Shown here in pieces: positions 1 through 9,200 of a stretch of DNA of 64,000 nucleotides; the first letter of the stretch is position 1; each line of letters starts with the position of its first letter. The position numbers and the translations under genes were made by a program. A model generated the notes under the pieces. The model searched no databases. It was not told the DNA's origin and saw only the letters and a program-made list of their open reading frames with translations. The stretch lies in contig NZ_SUMB01000001.1 in the NCBI RefSeq assembly GCF_005048155.1, positions 1 through 64,000 on the forward strand, in the 5' to 3' direction. The stretch is from Streptomyces piniterrae (lineage in GTDB: Bacteria > Actinomycetota > Actinomycetes > Streptomycetales > Streptomycetaceae).

Positions 1-104
1 TTTGAGGGGTTAAGGCTCCCAGTAGACGACTGGGTTGATAGGCCAGATATGGAAGCGCCGTAAGGTGTGGAGTTGACTGGTACTAATAGGCCGAGGGCTT
101 GTCC
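1..104 (+). rRNA. 23S rRNA, 3' end (partial)
   Basis: The window opens inside the last part of a 23S rRNA gene. The tract ending 'tactaataggccgagggctt' is the conserved actinobacterial 23S 3' terminus. Most of the gene lies upstream of the window. The exact 3' end is estimated to within a few bases. A spacer of about 75 nt with no tRNA separates it from the 5S gene. Confidence 0.93.
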
Positions 105-179
105 TCAGTTGCTCGCGTCCACTGTGTAGGTTCTGAAGTAACGACCGTTGAGTCTGCTCCGGTTGGTTAACTTCATAGT

Positions 180-297
180 GTTTCGGTGGTCATTGCGTTA
201 GGGAAACGCCCGGTTACATTTCGAACCCGGAAGCTAAGCCTTTCAGCGCCGATGGTACTGCAGGGGGGACCCTGTGGGAGAGTAGGACGCCGCCGAA
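180..297 (+). rRNA. 5S rRNA
   Basis: A 5S rRNA gene of about 118 nt begins at gtttcggtgg and ends near gccgccgaac, so the two ends can pair into helix I. Internal tracts such as 'gggaaacgcccggttacat' and 'cgatggtactgcagggggga' are typical of Streptomyces 5S. It follows the 23S tail in the usual 16S-23S-5S order and is closed by the hairpin at 311-347. Confidence 0.95.
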
Positions 298-310
298 CAA
301 TTTTTGGGGA

Positions 311-347
311 AAGCCCCGCCAGGAACCAGGTTCCAGGCGGGGCTTTT
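311..347 (+). terminator. Intrinsic terminator of the rRNA operon
   Basis: The arm aagccccgcc pairs with ggcggggctt across a loop (with an internal ggaacc/ggttcc pair), followed by a short T run. The position just after 5S rRNA fits the end of the rrn operon. Confidence 0.88.
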
Positions 348-457
348 TCGCGTTCCGGGGGTGGAATCGGCTGATCACGGACCCGGAGCACGGCGCGGCC
401 GACGGGGCAGGTAAGGTCAGGGGCATCATTGGCACATTTCCCACAGGAGGCCCCCGC

Positions 458-1066
458 GTGGAGGTCCAGGAGACGCGGGTCCAGACGGATCGAGTCCTCA
501 CCATCCCGAACATTCTGAGCATGGCTCGCCTGGTCGGCGTGCCGGTGTTCCTGTGGTTGGTCCTGTGGCCGGAATTCGGCGGGCCCAACGCTGACGGGTG
601 GGCACTGCTCGTGCTCGCACTGAGTGGTGTCAGCGACTACCTGGACGGCAAGCTCGCCCGGCGCTGGAACCAGGTCAGCAGCCTGGGCCGGATCCTCGAT
701 CCCGCCGCCGATCGTCTGTACATTCTCTCCACCCTGGTGGGTCTGACATGGCGTGAGATTCTGCCGCTCTGGCTCACCGCGGCCCTGTTGGCTCGTGAAC
801 TGATGCTGCTGATCGCGGTCGGATTCCTCGCACGCCACGGTTACGGCCCTCCCCAGGTGAACTTCCTGGGGAAAGCGGCTACGTTCAACTTGATGTATGC
901 CTTCCCGTTGCTCCTGCTGAGCGACGGAGGGGACTGGCTTCACAGGCTCGCAGCTGTTTTCGGATGGGCGTTCGCCGGATGGGGTACCGCGCTCTACTGG
1001 TGGGCAGGGATCCTCTACGTGGTCCAGGTCCGCCGACTCATCAGGGCGGACGCCACGGCCGACTGA
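458..1066 (+). CDS. CDP-alcohol phosphatidyltransferase (possible cardiolipin synthase)
   Basis: This 202-aa integral membrane enzyme belongs to the CDP-alcohol phosphatidyltransferase family, which moves a phosphatidyl group from CDP-diacylglycerol to an alcohol. The family signature is complete: D60, D63-G64, A67-R68, G77, D81 and D85. Hydrophobic segments flank it on both sides. The GTG start at 458 has GGAGG at 446-450. Position before mannose-1-phosphate guanylyltransferase and DUF881/Sbp genes resembles mycobacterial pgsA2 (Rv1822). As I recall, the S. coelicolor counterpart acts as a eukaryote-type cardiolipin synthase, so cardiolipin synthesis is the favoured role. Phosphatidylglycerophosphate synthase is the alternative, because the acceptor cannot be read from sequence. 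Confidence 0.88.
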   Translation: MEVQETRVQTDRVLTIPNILSMARLVGVPVFLWLVLWPEFGGPNADGWALLVLALSGVSDYLDGKLARRWNQVSSLGRILDPAADRLYILSTLVGLTWREILPLWLTAALLARELMLLIAVGFLARHGYGPPQVNFLGKAATFNLMYAFPLLLLSDGGDWLHRLAAVFGWAFAGWGTALYWWAGILYVVQVRRLIRADATAD

Positions 1067-1181
1067 GCTCGCCGAACCGGCAGATTGTGCCAAGTCCCGG
1101 CGCCCGTATGCGCGAACAGTGGGCGATCTGGACAGGTGAAGTCGGCAAGACCGTCGTCTCTTAGAGGAGGACGCTTCCGAC

Positions 1182-3677
1182 ATGAAGGCCGTTGTGATGG
1201 CCGGCGGCGAAGGAACACGCCTTCGCCCCATGACGTCCAGTATGCCCAAGCCTCTGCTGCCAGTGGCCAATAGGCCGATCATGGAGCATGTACTCAGGCT
1301 GCTGAAACGGCACGGTCTCAGTGAGACCGTCGTGACCGTGCAATTCCTTGCCTCGCTCGTCCGGAACTATTTCGGCGACGGGGAAGAGCTCGGAATGGAG
1401 CTCACCTACGCCAATGAGGAAAAGCCGCTGGGCACTGCCGGCAGTGTGAAGAACGCCGAGGAAGCACTCAAGGACGATGCCTTTCTCGTCATCTCCGGTG
1501 ACGCACTCACCGACTTCGATCTCACCGACCTGATTCGGTTCCACAAGGAAAAGGGCGCCCTCGTCACCGTCTGCCTCACGAGGGTGCCCAATCCGCTCGA
1601 GTTCGGCATCACCATCGTCGACGAAGCCGGCCGGGTCGAACGGTTCCTGGAAAAGCCCACCTGGGGCCAGGTGTTCTCGGACACCGTCAATACCGGTATC
1701 TACGTCATGGAGCCGGAGGTCTTCGACTATTTCGAGCCCGACGTTCCGGTGGACTGGTCGGGTGATGTCTTCCCGCAGCTCATGAAGGAGGGCAAGCCGA
1801 TCTACGGCTATGTCGCCGAGGGCTACTGGGAGGACGTCGGCACTCACGAGAGCTATGTGAAGGCCCAGGCCGATGTCCTCGAGGGCAAGGTCGACGTCGA
1901 AATCGACGGATTCGAGATCTCGCCCGGGGTCTGGGTCGCCGAGGGCGCCGACGTACACCCGGATGCCGTACTGCGCGGTCCGCTCTACATCGGCGACTAC
2001 GCCAAGATCGAGGCGGATGCGGAAATCCGCGAGCACACCATCGTCGGCTCCAACGTCGTGGTCAAGAGCGGTGCGTTTCTCCACAGGGCGGTGGTGCACG
2101 ACAACGTCTATATCGGGCAGCACAGCAATCTGCGTGGCTGTGTGATCGGCAAGAACACCGACATCATGCGGGCCGCGCGGATCGAGGACGGCGCCGTCAT
2201 CGGCGACGAATGCCTCGTAGGTGAGGAATCGATCGTCCAGGGCAATGTGCGGGTCTATCCGTTCAAGACCATCGAGGCCGGTGCTTTCGTCAACACCTCG
2301 GTGATCTGGGAATCCCGTGGTCAGGCGCATCTGTTCGGCGCGCGCGGGGTGTCCGGGATCCTCAATGTCGAGATCACCCCGGAGCTCGCCGTCCGGCTCG
2401 CCGGTGCGTACGCCACCACGCTGAAAAAGGGCTCCACGGTCACCACCGCCCGCGATCACTCCCGAGGCGCGCGGGCGCTCAAGCGGGCGGTGATCTCCGC
2501 ACTGCAGGCCAGCGCCATCGACGTACGCGACCTGGAGAACGTCCCGCTGCCGGTGGCCCGACAGCAGACCGCCCGCGGCAGCGCCGGCGGGATCATGGTG
2601 CGGACGACGCCCGGCGTGCCGGACTCCGTCGACATCATGTTCTTCGACGAGCGGGGAGCCGACCTGTCGCAGGCCGGGCAGCGCAAGCTCGACCGGGTGT
2701 ACGCGCGCCAGGAATACCGTCGCGCCTTCCCCGGCGAGATCGGCGATCTGCGGTTCCCGGCCAGCGTGTTCGACTCCTACACGGGGTCGCTGCTGCGGGC
2801 GGTGGATACGAAGGGCATCAGCGATTCCGGGCTGAAGGTCGTCGTGGATGCCTCCAACGGCAGCGCCGGCCTGGTCCTGCCCAGCCTCCTCGGCCGGCTC
2901 GGGGTCGACGCGCTGACCATCAACCCCGGCCTCGACGAATCCCGGCCGACGGAGTCCGCCGATGCCCGGCGCTCCGGCCTGGTCCGGCTCGGCGAGATCG
3001 TCGCGTCCGCCCGGGCCGCCTTCGGTGTGCGCTTCGACCCCGTCGGCGAGCGGCTGTCCCTGGTGGACGAGCGCGGACGGATCATCGAGGACGACCGCGC
3101 TCTGCTGGTCATGCTGGACCTGGTGGCGGCCGAACGCCGCACCGGTCGGGTTGCGCTGCCGGTGACCACGACCCGCATCGCCGAGCAGGTCGCGGCGTAC
3201 CACGGGACGCAGGTGGAGTGGACGACGACGTCGCCCGACGATCTGACCCGGGTGGGGCGTGACGATGCCACGGTCTTCGGTGGGGACGGTCTGGGCGGGT
3301 TCATCATCCCGGAGTTCAGCAGCGTTTTCGACGGTGCCGCCGCGTTTGTCCGGTTGATCGGTCTGGTGGCCCGTACGCAGCTCACGCTCAGCCAGATCGA
3401 CGCGCGGATCCCGCGGGCGCATGTGCTGCGCCGTGATCTGGCGACGCCCTGGGCGGTGAAGGGGCTGGTCATGCGGCATGTGGTCGAGGCGGCCGGGGAC
3501 CGTGACGTGGACACCACCGACGGTGTGCGGGTCGTGGAGGCCGACGGCCGCTGGGTGCTGGTGCTGCCGGACCCGGGCGAAGCGGTCACCCATCTGTGGG
3601 CGGAAGGGCCGGACGACGCCTCCGCTCAGCAGCTGCTGGACGAGTGGTCGGCGGTGGTGGACAGCGCCGGACGGTGA
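1182..3677 (+). CDS. Mannose-1-phosphate guanylyltransferase with degenerate phosphomannomutase domain
   Basis: An 831-aa three-part cytosolic protein. Residues 1 to about 235 are a sugar-nucleotidyltransferase with GGEGTRLRP (8-16), [10 protein letters not shown] (23-32) and metal-site SGDALTDFD near 105. Residues about 250-370 are left-handed beta-helix hexapeptide repeats. Residues about 380-831 align with the phosphomannomutase/phosphoglucomutase fold, but all four functional loops are altered: the serine loop reads MVRTTPGVP (472-480), the Mg loop DPVGER (619-624) replaces DGDGDR, and the sugar and phosphate loops are also lost. It should therefore make GDP-mannose (lipid and protein mannosylation) while the C-terminal domain is structural or regulatory. 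ATG at 1182 has GAGGAGG upstream. A hairpin terminates it. Confidence 0.9.
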   Translation: MKAVVMAGGEGTRLRPMTSSMPKPLLPVANRPIMEHVLRLLKRHGLSETVVTVQFLASLVRNYFGDGEELGMELTYANEEKPLGTAGSVKNAEEALKDDAFLVISGDALTDFDLTDLIRFHKEKGALVTVCLTRVPNPLEFGITIVDEAGRVERFLEKPTWGQVFSDTVNTGIYVMEPEVFDYFEPDVPVDWSGDVFPQLMKEGKPIYGYVAEGYWEDVGTHESYVKAQADVLEGKVDVEIDGFEISPGVWVAEGADVHPDAVLRGPLYIGDYAKIEADAEIREHTIVGSNVVVKSGAFLHRAVVHDNVYIGQHSNLRGCVIGKNTDIMRAARIEDGAVIGDECLVGEESIVQGNVRVYPFKTIEAGAFVNTSVIWESRGQAHLFGARGVSGILNVEITPELAVRLAGAYATTLKKGSTVTTARDHSRGARALKRAVISALQASAIDVRDLENVPLPVARQQTARGSAGGIMVRTTPGVPDSVDIMFFDERGADLSQAGQRKLDRVYARQEYRRAFPGEIGDLRFPASVFDSYTGSLLRAVDTKGISDSGLKVVVDASNGSAGLVLPSLLGRLGVDALTINPGLDESRPTESADARRSGLVRLGEIVASARAAFGVRFDPVGERLSLVDERGRIIEDDRALLVMLDLVAAERRTGRVALPVTTTRIAEQVAAYHGTQVEWTTTSPDDLTRVGRDDATVFGGDGLGGFIIPEFSSVFDGAAAFVRLIGLVARTQLTLSQIDARIPRAHVLRRDLATPWAVKGLVMRHVVEAAGDRDVDTTDGVRVVEADGRWVLVLPDPGEAVTHLWAEGPDDASAQQLLDEWSAVVDSAGR

Positions 3678-3683
3678 GCCCGA

Positions 3684-3720
3684 CCCCACCGGCGTGCCGT
3701 GATTCGGCACGCCGGTGGGG
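3684..3720 (+). terminator. Strong hairpin terminator after the guanylyltransferase gene
   Basis: A perfect 16-bp stem (ccccaccggcgtgccg paired with cggcacgccggtgggg) with a 5-nt loop starts 6 nt after the stop codon. It has no T run, as is usual in Streptomyces. It argues that the DUF881 gene starts at 3762, downstream of the hairpin, and not inside it. Confidence 0.85.
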
Positions 3721-3761
3721 CCATTGGGAGAGTGCGCGGGCGACGTGGGACGATGTGCGGC

Positions 3762-4685
3762 ATGTCGCAGCAGCGCCCCGATCGGAGCACTCCCCAGAAG
3801 CCGGCCGCGCGCCCCGATGCGTCCATGTCGCTGCTGACCAACGTGATGGATCACAGCCTCGACGACGGATACGCCGAGGCCGCGGCGCGTAAGTCCGCTG
3901 TGGGCGTGAGTGGTCTGCCGCGTACCCTCCGGGCGAAGTTGGGTCTCGCGGCCGGTCTGGTGCTGGCGGCGGTTGTGGTGACGGTCGGCGCCGCCCAGGC
4001 GCGGATAGCCGCGCCGACGCTGGCCAAGGAGCGCGAGGAGCTCATCAACCGTATCCAGAAGGGCACCGACGCGGCGGACGAGCTCCAGGAGCGGGTCGAC
4101 GAGACGCGGGCCGCCGTCAGCAGGATGCAGCGTGAGGCGCTGAAGAAGCACGGCGGCGACAAGGCCGAACTGCTGGCGCTGCTGGCCGGTTCGACGCAGG
4201 TCACCGGGCCCGGTGTGCGGCTCGTCGTGGACGATGCCAAGGGCACGGAGTCCAGTGGCGGAGGGCCGCGCGAAAGCAGTGGTTTTTCGGACACCGGCCG
4301 GGTACGTGACAGGGATATGCAACGCGTCGTCAACGGTCTGTGGGAGTCCGGTGCGGAGGCCATCTCCGTCAATGGGCAGCGGCTTACGTCACTCTCGGCG
4401 ATCAGAGCCGCGGGAGACGCCATACTGGTCGACAACAAGCCACTGGTACCGCCTTATACGGTGCTGGCGGTGGGGGACGGGCAGCGGCTCAGCACCGCGT
4501 TCCAGGACAGCGCCGACGGTCAGTATCTGCATGTGCTGCAGGAGAACTACGGCGTACGCACCAGGATTTCCGCTGAGAACGAGGTCACGCTGCCGCCCGC
4601 GCCCAGCTTGATCGTTCGTACCGCACAGCCGAAGGCCGGTGCCGCGAAGGCGGACGGCGCCGACATAGGGAAGGGCACATCGTGA
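3762..4685 (+). CDS. DUF881 family membrane-anchored protein (first copy)
   Basis: A 307-aa protein with a cytoplasmic N-terminal tail, one membrane segment at about 58-80, a coiled coil at about 85-130, and a C-terminal DUF881 domain. This bitopic architecture recalls division-associated proteins, but the function of DUF881 is not established. The next gene (Sbp) begins inside its stop codon (GTGA overlap), and a second DUF881 follows, giving the conserved DUF881-Sbp-DUF881 trio. The ATG at 3762 was chosen because earlier in-frame starts lie in or next to the terminator; 3753 is an alternative. No strong Shine-Dalgarno is visible. Confidence 0.87.
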   Translation: MSQQRPDRSTPQKPAARPDASMSLLTNVMDHSLDDGYAEAAARKSAVGVSGLPRTLRAKLGLAAGLVLAAVVVTVGAAQARIAAPTLAKEREELINRIQKGTDAADELQERVDETRAAVSRMQREALKKHGGDKAELLALLAGSTQVTGPGVRLVVDDAKGTESSGGGPRESSGFSDTGRVRDRDMQRVVNGLWESGAEAISVNGQRLTSLSAIRAAGDAILVDNKPLVPPYTVLAVGDGQRLSTAFQDSADGQYLHVLQENYGVRTRISAENEVTLPPAPSLIVRTAQPKAGAAKADGADIGKGTS

Positions 4686-5014
4686 TCGCCGTACTGGGCC
4701 TCATCGTGGGAGTCGTGGTCGGACTTGTCGTCCGACCCGTGGTGCCGACGGTGGTCGAGCCCTACTTGCCGATCGCTGTCGTCGCGGCGCTGGACGCCGT
4801 GTTCGGCGGTCTGCGCGCGATGCTGGACGGCATCTTCGACGACAAGGTCTTCGTCGTGTCCTTCCTGTCCAACGTCGTCGTCGCCGCGCTGATCGTCTTC
4901 CTCGGTGACAAGCTGGGCGTCGGTGCCCAACTCTCCACCGGCGTCGTCGTGGTGCTGGGCATCCGGATCTTCTCCAACGCTGCCGCGATCCGCCGGCACG
5001 TCTTCAGGGCGTGA
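4682..5014 (+). CDS. sbp: Small basic family protein (Sbp, DUF1290)
   Basis: A 110-aa membrane protein with three hydrophobic segments (about 1-20, 25-45 and 57-95) and a basic C-terminus (RRHVFRA). It matches the small basic protein family in length and pattern. It starts with GTG inside the upstream stop codon and its own stop overlaps the next start by 4 nt, so the three genes are probably translated in a coupled way and act together at the membrane. The biochemical role of Sbp is unknown. Confidence 0.88.
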   Translation: MIAVLGLIVGVVVGLVVRPVVPTVVEPYLPIAVVAALDAVFGGLRAMLDGIFDDKVFVVSFLSNVVVAALIVFLGDKLGVGAQLSTGVVVVLGIRIFSNAAAIRRHVFRA

Positions 5015-5961
5015 GGCGGATGGCTACCGACGAGACGCCGGAGCCGGAGAAGAAGCCGGAGCCGGAACCAGGACGTCCGGCCGAACGGCGGCCGATGCCA
5101 CCCGAGAACTCGGGTGCGCCGGAGCCGGCGGCAGATGGTGCACAAGGTCAGGAATCGGACGACGGTGCACAGAACGACGAGGACACGGCGGCCGGCGCAG
5201 CCTCGGACGAGACACCGGAAGAGGGGACTCCGGGACGGCCGAAGACCGGTCGGCAACGCCTCGTCGCGAGCCTGTGGCCGCCTCGGCTGACCCGCGCTCA
5301 ACTGATCGTCGCTGTCCTCCTGTTCATTCTCGGCCTCGGCCTGGCGATTCAGGTACGTTCCACGAGTGAGAGCAGTGCGCTGCGGGGTGCGCGTCAGGAG
5401 GACCTGGTGCGCATTCTGGACGAGCTGGACAATCGCTCCCAGCGGTTGACGGACGAACAGCGGCGCCTGGAAGGGCAGAAGACCGAGCTGGAGAACAGCT
5501 CGAACCAGGCCGAGGAGGCCCGCAAGCAGACCGTGGAGAAGGAGCAGCAGCTGGGTGTGCTGGCCGGGACCGTCGCGGCGCAAGGGCCCGGCATAAGCCT
5601 GGCCATCGACGATCCCACGCACTCCGTCGAGGCGGACAAGCTGCTGGACACCATCCAGGAGCTGCGGGCGGCCGGCGCCGAGGCCATTCAGGTCAATGAC
5701 GTACGGGTCGTCGCGGACACCTATCTCTCGGATGTCCGGGGCGGCGTGGAGATCGACGGCAAGCGGGTCACGCAGCCGTACCGTTTCAAGGTCATCGGCA
5801 AGCCGGAGGACCTGGAACCGGCGCTGAACATCCCTGGCGGGGTCGTCCAGACGCTGGAAAAGGAGCAGGCCAAGGTGGCTGTGACGCGTCAGGAGAAGAT
5901 CATTGTGAACGCCTTGCGAGTGGCGAAGCGGCCTGACTACGCTCGGTCGTCCTCGCAGTGA
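5011..5961 (+). CDS. DUF881 family membrane-anchored protein (second copy)
   Basis: A 316-aa protein with an acidic, Pro/Glu-rich disordered cytoplasmic tail (1-90), a membrane segment at about 96-115, a Gln/Glu-rich coiled coil (about 120-180) and a C-terminal DUF881 domain. It is a diverged paralogue of the protein encoded two genes upstream. The GTG at 5011 overlaps the sbp stop; an ATG three codons later (5020) is also possible. Context suggests a membrane complex with Sbp. Molecular function is unknown. Confidence 0.87.
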   Translation: MRRMATDETPEPEKKPEPEPGRPAERRPMPPENSGAPEPAADGAQGQESDDGAQNDEDTAAGAASDETPEEGTPGRPKTGRQRLVASLWPPRLTRAQLIVAVLLFILGLGLAIQVRSTSESSALRGARQEDLVRILDELDNRSQRLTDEQRRLEGQKTELENSSNQAEEARKQTVEKEQQLGVLAGTVAAQGPGISLAIDDPTHSVEADKLLDTIQELRAAGAEAIQVNDVRVVADTYLSDVRGGVEIDGKRVTQPYRFKVIGKPEDLEPALNIPGGVVQTLEKEQAKVAVTRQEKIIVNALRVAKRPDYARSSSQ

Positions 5962-6151
5962 GGCGTCCACGTATGGCGATGGCCCGGGGAGGGCATGAGG
6001 TAGCGGGGGGTCGGCGCACCGTGCGTGTGGTGTGTGGTGGAAACTGTCTGAAGGCCACGGACGTTCACAGGATGTCCGGATCGGCCGGTGTGTGCATCGA
6101 GGGTTCGTCCTGCCCCACGGGCGGGTCTGTTTCGTTCAAGGGGAATCGCCC

Positions 6152-6928
6152 GTGAAGTTGTTTGGAAAGCTGTTCGGCAAGAGCGCACGCCAGGAGGGCG
6201 GCAGCGGCTCCGCGCGGCATCGCGCGCCGCGCCAGCCCGATGAGAGCGGCGCAGGTGAGGACCGTCCGCTCTTCCGTGATGAGGTCGGCGGTCCGTCCGG
6301 GGGGCACGGGGCGGGTTCTGTTGACCCCTCCGGGCCCGCCCGCATAGGTTCCCAGGAACCATCGGCCGCACGCACGGGTGGAGGGCTCGCCTTGCCGGTT
6401 TGTACGAGGTGTGGGCACCGGAACGCCGAGGCGAGCCGGTTCTGCTCCAACTGTGGTGCGCCGCTGCGCGCGGGCGCACAGGCCGAGCGCGCGTCGGAGA
6501 CGACGTCGACCATCTCCATTTCGGGGCTCGAGGCCTATGACGCGGAGGCGACGGGGCAGACCCTGACGCCGTCGCTGTCCCCCGAGGCCCAGGCGGCGGT
6601 CGACGCCCTTCCCCTGGGCTCGGCGCTGCTGATCGTCCGCCGGGGCCCGAATTCGGGCAGCCGCTTCCTGCTGGACGGCGAGCTGACGACGGCCGGCCGT
6701 CACCCGCAGAGCGACATCTTCCTCGACGATGTGACGGTCTCCCGCCGCCATGTGGACTTCCGTCGCGGCGAGGACGGTGCCTTCACGGTCTCCGACGTCG
6801 GCAGCCTGAACGGCACGTACGTCAACCGTGAGCGGATCGATTCTGTCGCGCTCTCCAATGGCGACGAGGTCCAGATCGGCAAGTACCGCCTGGTCTTCTA
6901 CGCGAGCCAGCGAGGCGCCGGTATCTGA
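6152..6928 (+). CDS. garA: FHA domain protein, GarA/OdhI type, with zinc ribbon
   Basis: A 258-aa protein. The N-terminal 80 residues are charged and disordered. A zinc ribbon (C84, C87, C98, C101) is followed by an ETTS motif (116-119), and the FHA domain spans about 160-250 with GRHPQSDI, SRRH and SLNGTYVN. In mycobacterial GarA and corynebacterial OdhI, kinases phosphorylate a Thr in the N-terminal ETTS-type motif; the FHA domain then folds back on it, relieving binding to 2-oxoglutarate dehydrogenase and glutamate enzymes. Those proteins are shorter (about 140-160 aa) and, as I recall, lack the zinc ribbon. GTG at 6152 has AAGGGGA upstream; the genes to its right match the GarA neighbourhood. 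Confidence 0.88.
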   Translation: MKLFGKLFGKSARQEGGSGSARHRAPRQPDESGAGEDRPLFRDEVGGPSGGHGAGSVDPSGPARIGSQEPSAARTGGGLALPVCTRCGHRNAEASRFCSNCGAPLRAGAQAERASETTSTISISGLEAYDAEATGQTLTPSLSPEAQAAVDALPLGSALLIVRRGPNSGSRFLLDGELTTAGRHPQSDIFLDDVTVSRRHVDFRRGEDGAFTVSDVGSLNGTYVNRERIDSVALSNGDEVQIGKYRLVFYASQRGAGI

Positions 6929-6945
6929 CCGGCCGGGGAAGGTAT

Positions 6946-7698
6946 ATGCGCGATACACCGACAGGCGGTGCCGGTTCTGCCGGCACCGCCTCCTCGGACG
7001 GCAGGCCGGTGAGCATCGGCACGGTGCTCAATTCGCTGCGCGAGGAGTTTCCCGAGGTCACCATCTCCAAGATTCGCTTCCTGGAGGCCGAGGGGCTGGT
7101 CGAGCCGAAGCGCACGCCTTCCGGGTACCGCAAATTCACCGCGGAGGACGTCGAGCGACTGGCGAGCGTCCTGCGGATGCAGCGGGACCACTACCTTCCG
7201 TTGAAGGTCATCCGGGAGCATCTGGACGCCCTGGAGCGCGGTGAGCGGGTCCAGCTGCCGGCTCAGGCGGCGGCGCCCTCACGGGACCTGCTGGAGGGCA
7301 TGCACGACCCCGATGAGGAGCGGCCGGCGGCGGCCCGGATCGGCCGGGCCGAGCTGTTGGCGGCCGCCGGGGTGGATGAGGCGGCGCTCGCCGACTGGGA
7401 GTCGTACGGGCTGATCGTTCCGGATGCGGGCGGGGGGTATGACGCCGAGGCCGTCACCGTCGCCAAACTTGTCGCGGATCTCGGCCGTTTCGGTCTGGAA
7501 CCGCGACATCTGCGGGCGGTGAAGGCGGCCGCCGAACGCGAGGCGGGCCTGGTCGAGCAGGTCGTTGCACCCCTTCGGCGGCACCGCAATCCGCAGACCA
7601 GGGCGCATGCCGAGGCCACCGCCCAGGAGCTGGCGACGCTGTCCGTACGGCTGCACGCGGCACTGGTCCAGACCGCTCTGCGGGGCCGGCTGCAGTGA
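6946..7698 (+). CDS. ftsR: MerR family regulator, FtsR-like
   Basis: A 250-aa protein with a MerR winged helix-turn-helix at about 22-90 (SIGTVLNSLREEFPEVTISK, then SGYRKFTAEDVERL) and a longer C-terminal region than classic MerR proteins. Corynebacterial FtsR, encoded at the same position, regulates the division gene ftsZ; the mycobacterial counterpart is Rv1828. The start lies 17 nt after the FHA gene stop behind GGGGAAGG, so the two are probably co-transcribed. DNA binding follows from family and position; the target in this organism is inferred. Confidence 0.88.
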   Translation: MRDTPTGGAGSAGTASSDGRPVSIGTVLNSLREEFPEVTISKIRFLEAEGLVEPKRTPSGYRKFTAEDVERLASVLRMQRDHYLPLKVIREHLDALERGERVQLPAQAAAPSRDLLEGMHDPDEERPAAARIGRAELLAAAGVDEAALADWESYGLIVPDAGGGYDAEAVTVAKLVADLGRFGLEPRHLRAVKAAAEREAGLVEQVVAPLRRHRNPQTRAHAEATAQELATLSVRLHAALVQTALRGRLQ

Positions 7699-7751
7699 GC
7701 AAAAGAGTGCCCGACTACCCAAACCGGCCGGGCACGTCCTAGGGTTACTGT

Positions 7752-8225
7752 GTGAACGAGCTCGACGTCGTGGGTGTCCGGGTGGAAATGCCTTCCAGCC
7801 AACCGATCGTGCTCCTGCGGGAGGTGGGAGGCGATCGCTACTTGCCCATTTGGATCGGGCCAGGGGAGGCCACCGCCATTGCCTTCGCCCAGCAGGGCAT
7901 GGTCCCTGCCAGGCCGCTGACGCACGACCTTTTCAAGGATGTGCTGGAAGCGGTGGGCCAGGAGCTGACGCAGGTCCGCATCACGGATCTGCGCGAGGGA
8001 GTGTTCTACGCCGAATTGGTCTTCGCCAGCGGCGTCGAGGTCAGCGCGCGTCCGTCCGACGCCATAGCGCTGGCACTGCGCACCGGAACGCCGATCTTCG
8101 GCACCGACGGTGTGCTGGACGACGCGGGCATCGCGATCCCGGACGAGCAGGAGGACGAGGTGGAGAAATTCCGCGAGTTCCTCGACCAGATCTCGCCCGA
8201 GGACTTCGGCACCAACAGTCAGTGA
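7752..8225 (+). CDS. DUF151 bifunctional nuclease family protein
   Basis: A 157-aa protein with the DUF151 fold: ELDVVGVRVEMPS at the N-terminus, RYLPIWIGPGEATAIAF at about 30-45, LTHDLF at about 55, and the conserved RPSDAIALALRTGTPIF at about 98-114. Some family members have RNase and DNase activity, so nucleic acid cleavage is possible but not proven here. It begins with GTG 54 nt after ftsR and sits between two MerR genes as in mycobacteria (Rv1829). Confidence 0.88.
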   Translation: MNELDVVGVRVEMPSSQPIVLLREVGGDRYLPIWIGPGEATAIAFAQQGMVPARPLTHDLFKDVLEAVGQELTQVRITDLREGVFYAELVFASGVEVSARPSDAIALALRTGTPIFGTDGVLDDAGIAIPDEQEDEVEKFREFLDQISPEDFGTNSQ

Positions 8226-8300
8226 CCAGCCGCCGGACATCTGATTCCGGCCAATCTGCTACGCCTTCCCCGCGCGAGGTCACGAGAAACCACTCGTAGG

Positions 8301-8311
8301 GTGATTATCAC
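8301..8311. promoter_or_regulatory. Small palindrome upstream of the second MerR promoter
   Basis: GTGAT-t-ATCAC is a perfect inverted repeat 25 nt upstream of the -35 box. Its position would suit an activator or autoregulator site. No binding protein can be named from sequence. Confidence 0.35.
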
Positions 8312-8335
8312 TCGGCGTGGCGAGCGCGGCGATCG

Positions 8336-8364
8336 TTGACGCACCCCGGGTGACTGCATACCGT
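8336..8364 (+). promoter_or_regulatory. Promoter of the second MerR gene
   Basis: TTGACG (8336-8341) is followed after exactly 17 nt by TACCGT (8359-8364), fitting housekeeping sigma consensus with a TANNNT -10. A start site near 8371 would give a leader of about 38 nt before the GTG at 8409. This excludes the in-frame ATG at 8367. Confidence 0.6.
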
Positions 8365-8408
8365 CGATGTGGCAGGTCCCGTCCGGGACGTGGAGGACGG
8401 AGGGCGGC

Positions 8409-9014
8409 GTGGCAATCACCGGCGACGGTACGGCGGCGGAAGGGGCGTTGCCGCTCCACTCGGGCGCGGCGGCGAACCGTGCCCCGGTACAGGCCGCCGC
8501 GGTGTCGGCGGACCGTGAGACGCAGAACATCGGCTACCGCGGCCCGACCGCGTGTGCGGCGGCGGGCATCACCTACCGGCAGCTCGACTACTGGGCACGT
8601 ACGGGCCTGGTGGAGCCGAGCGTGCGGCCGGCGTACGGATCCGGCACCCAGCGGCTCTACAGCTTCCGGGACGTCGTCGTCCTGAAGATCGTCAAGCGGC
8701 TGCTGGACACCGGGGTGTCGCTGCAGAACATCCGCACCGCCGTCCAGCACCTGCGCTCGCGAGGGCTGGCGGATCTGACGCGGATGACGCTGATGAGCGA
8801 TGGTGCGACGGTCTACGAGTGCACCTCGCCCGACGAGGTCGTCGATCTGCTGCAGGGCGGCCAGGGCGTCTTCGGGATCGCGGTCGGTGTGGTGTGGCGG
8901 GATGTGGAAAGCGCGCTGTCACAGCTGCACGGAGAGCGCGTGGACACCGGCGAGACGCTCATCGGCAAGAACCCGCACGACGAACTGGCCAGGCGACGCA
9001 ACCGGGCGGGCTGA
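8409..9014 (+). CDS. MerR family regulator (ResR/Rv1830-like position)
   Basis: A 201-aa regulator whose MerR DNA-binding domain (about 35-110) includes GYRGPTACAAAGITYRQLDY and the wing motif GTQRLYSFRDVVVLKIVKRL. The C-terminal part is short, without obvious metal-binding cysteines. In mycobacteria the equivalent gene is Rv1830 (ResR), tied to growth and antibiotic recovery; the target here is unknown. The GTG at 8409 has GGAGG at 8399-8403, and the promoter at 8336-8364 gives it its own transcript. Confidence 0.86.
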   Translation: MAITGDGTAAEGALPLHSGAAANRAPVQAAAVSADRETQNIGYRGPTACAAAGITYRQLDYWARTGLVEPSVRPAYGSGTQRLYSFRDVVVLKIVKRLLDTGVSLQNIRTAVQHLRSRGLADLTRMTLMSDGATVYECTSPDEVVDLLQGGQGVFGIAVGVVWRDVESALSQLHGERVDTGETLIGKNPHDELARRRNRAG

Positions 9015-9057
9015 GGCCGGGGCGGGAATGGGGGATCGCTCGGGGGGCGCCGGGGGA

Positions 9058-9100
9058 ATTCCCTAGGGGGTGTTCGAACGGTTCCCCTAGGGGACGCGAG
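9058..9100. repeat. Pair of CCTAGG-centred palindromes
   Basis: Two short palindromic tracts, ttccctaggggg and ttcccctagggga, lie about 20 nt apart just after the MerR gene. They could form hairpins in RNA and may act as a terminator. Confidence 0.4.
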
Positions 9101-9128
9101 GACCCCCTGCGAGGCCACAACGCCCGGG

Positions 9129-9163
9129 TGCTGAGCGGTATTCCGGCGTGCTGAGCGGTATTC
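9129..9163. repeat. 20-bp direct repeat pair
   Basis: The tract tgctgagcggtattc occurs twice with a 20-bp period in the intergenic region upstream of dinB. No function is evident. Confidence 0.5.
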
Positions 9164-9200
9164 GCGTGGTTCACGGCGTGGCCGACGACGTGGTGGTTCC

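Noticed and set aside
1161..4322. Long minus-strand open frame (about 1050 codons) opposite the guanylyltransferase gene
   Set aside because: It mirrors the plus-strand gene's codon pattern; high GC makes antisense stops rare. The plus-strand protein has clear domains and a ribosome site.
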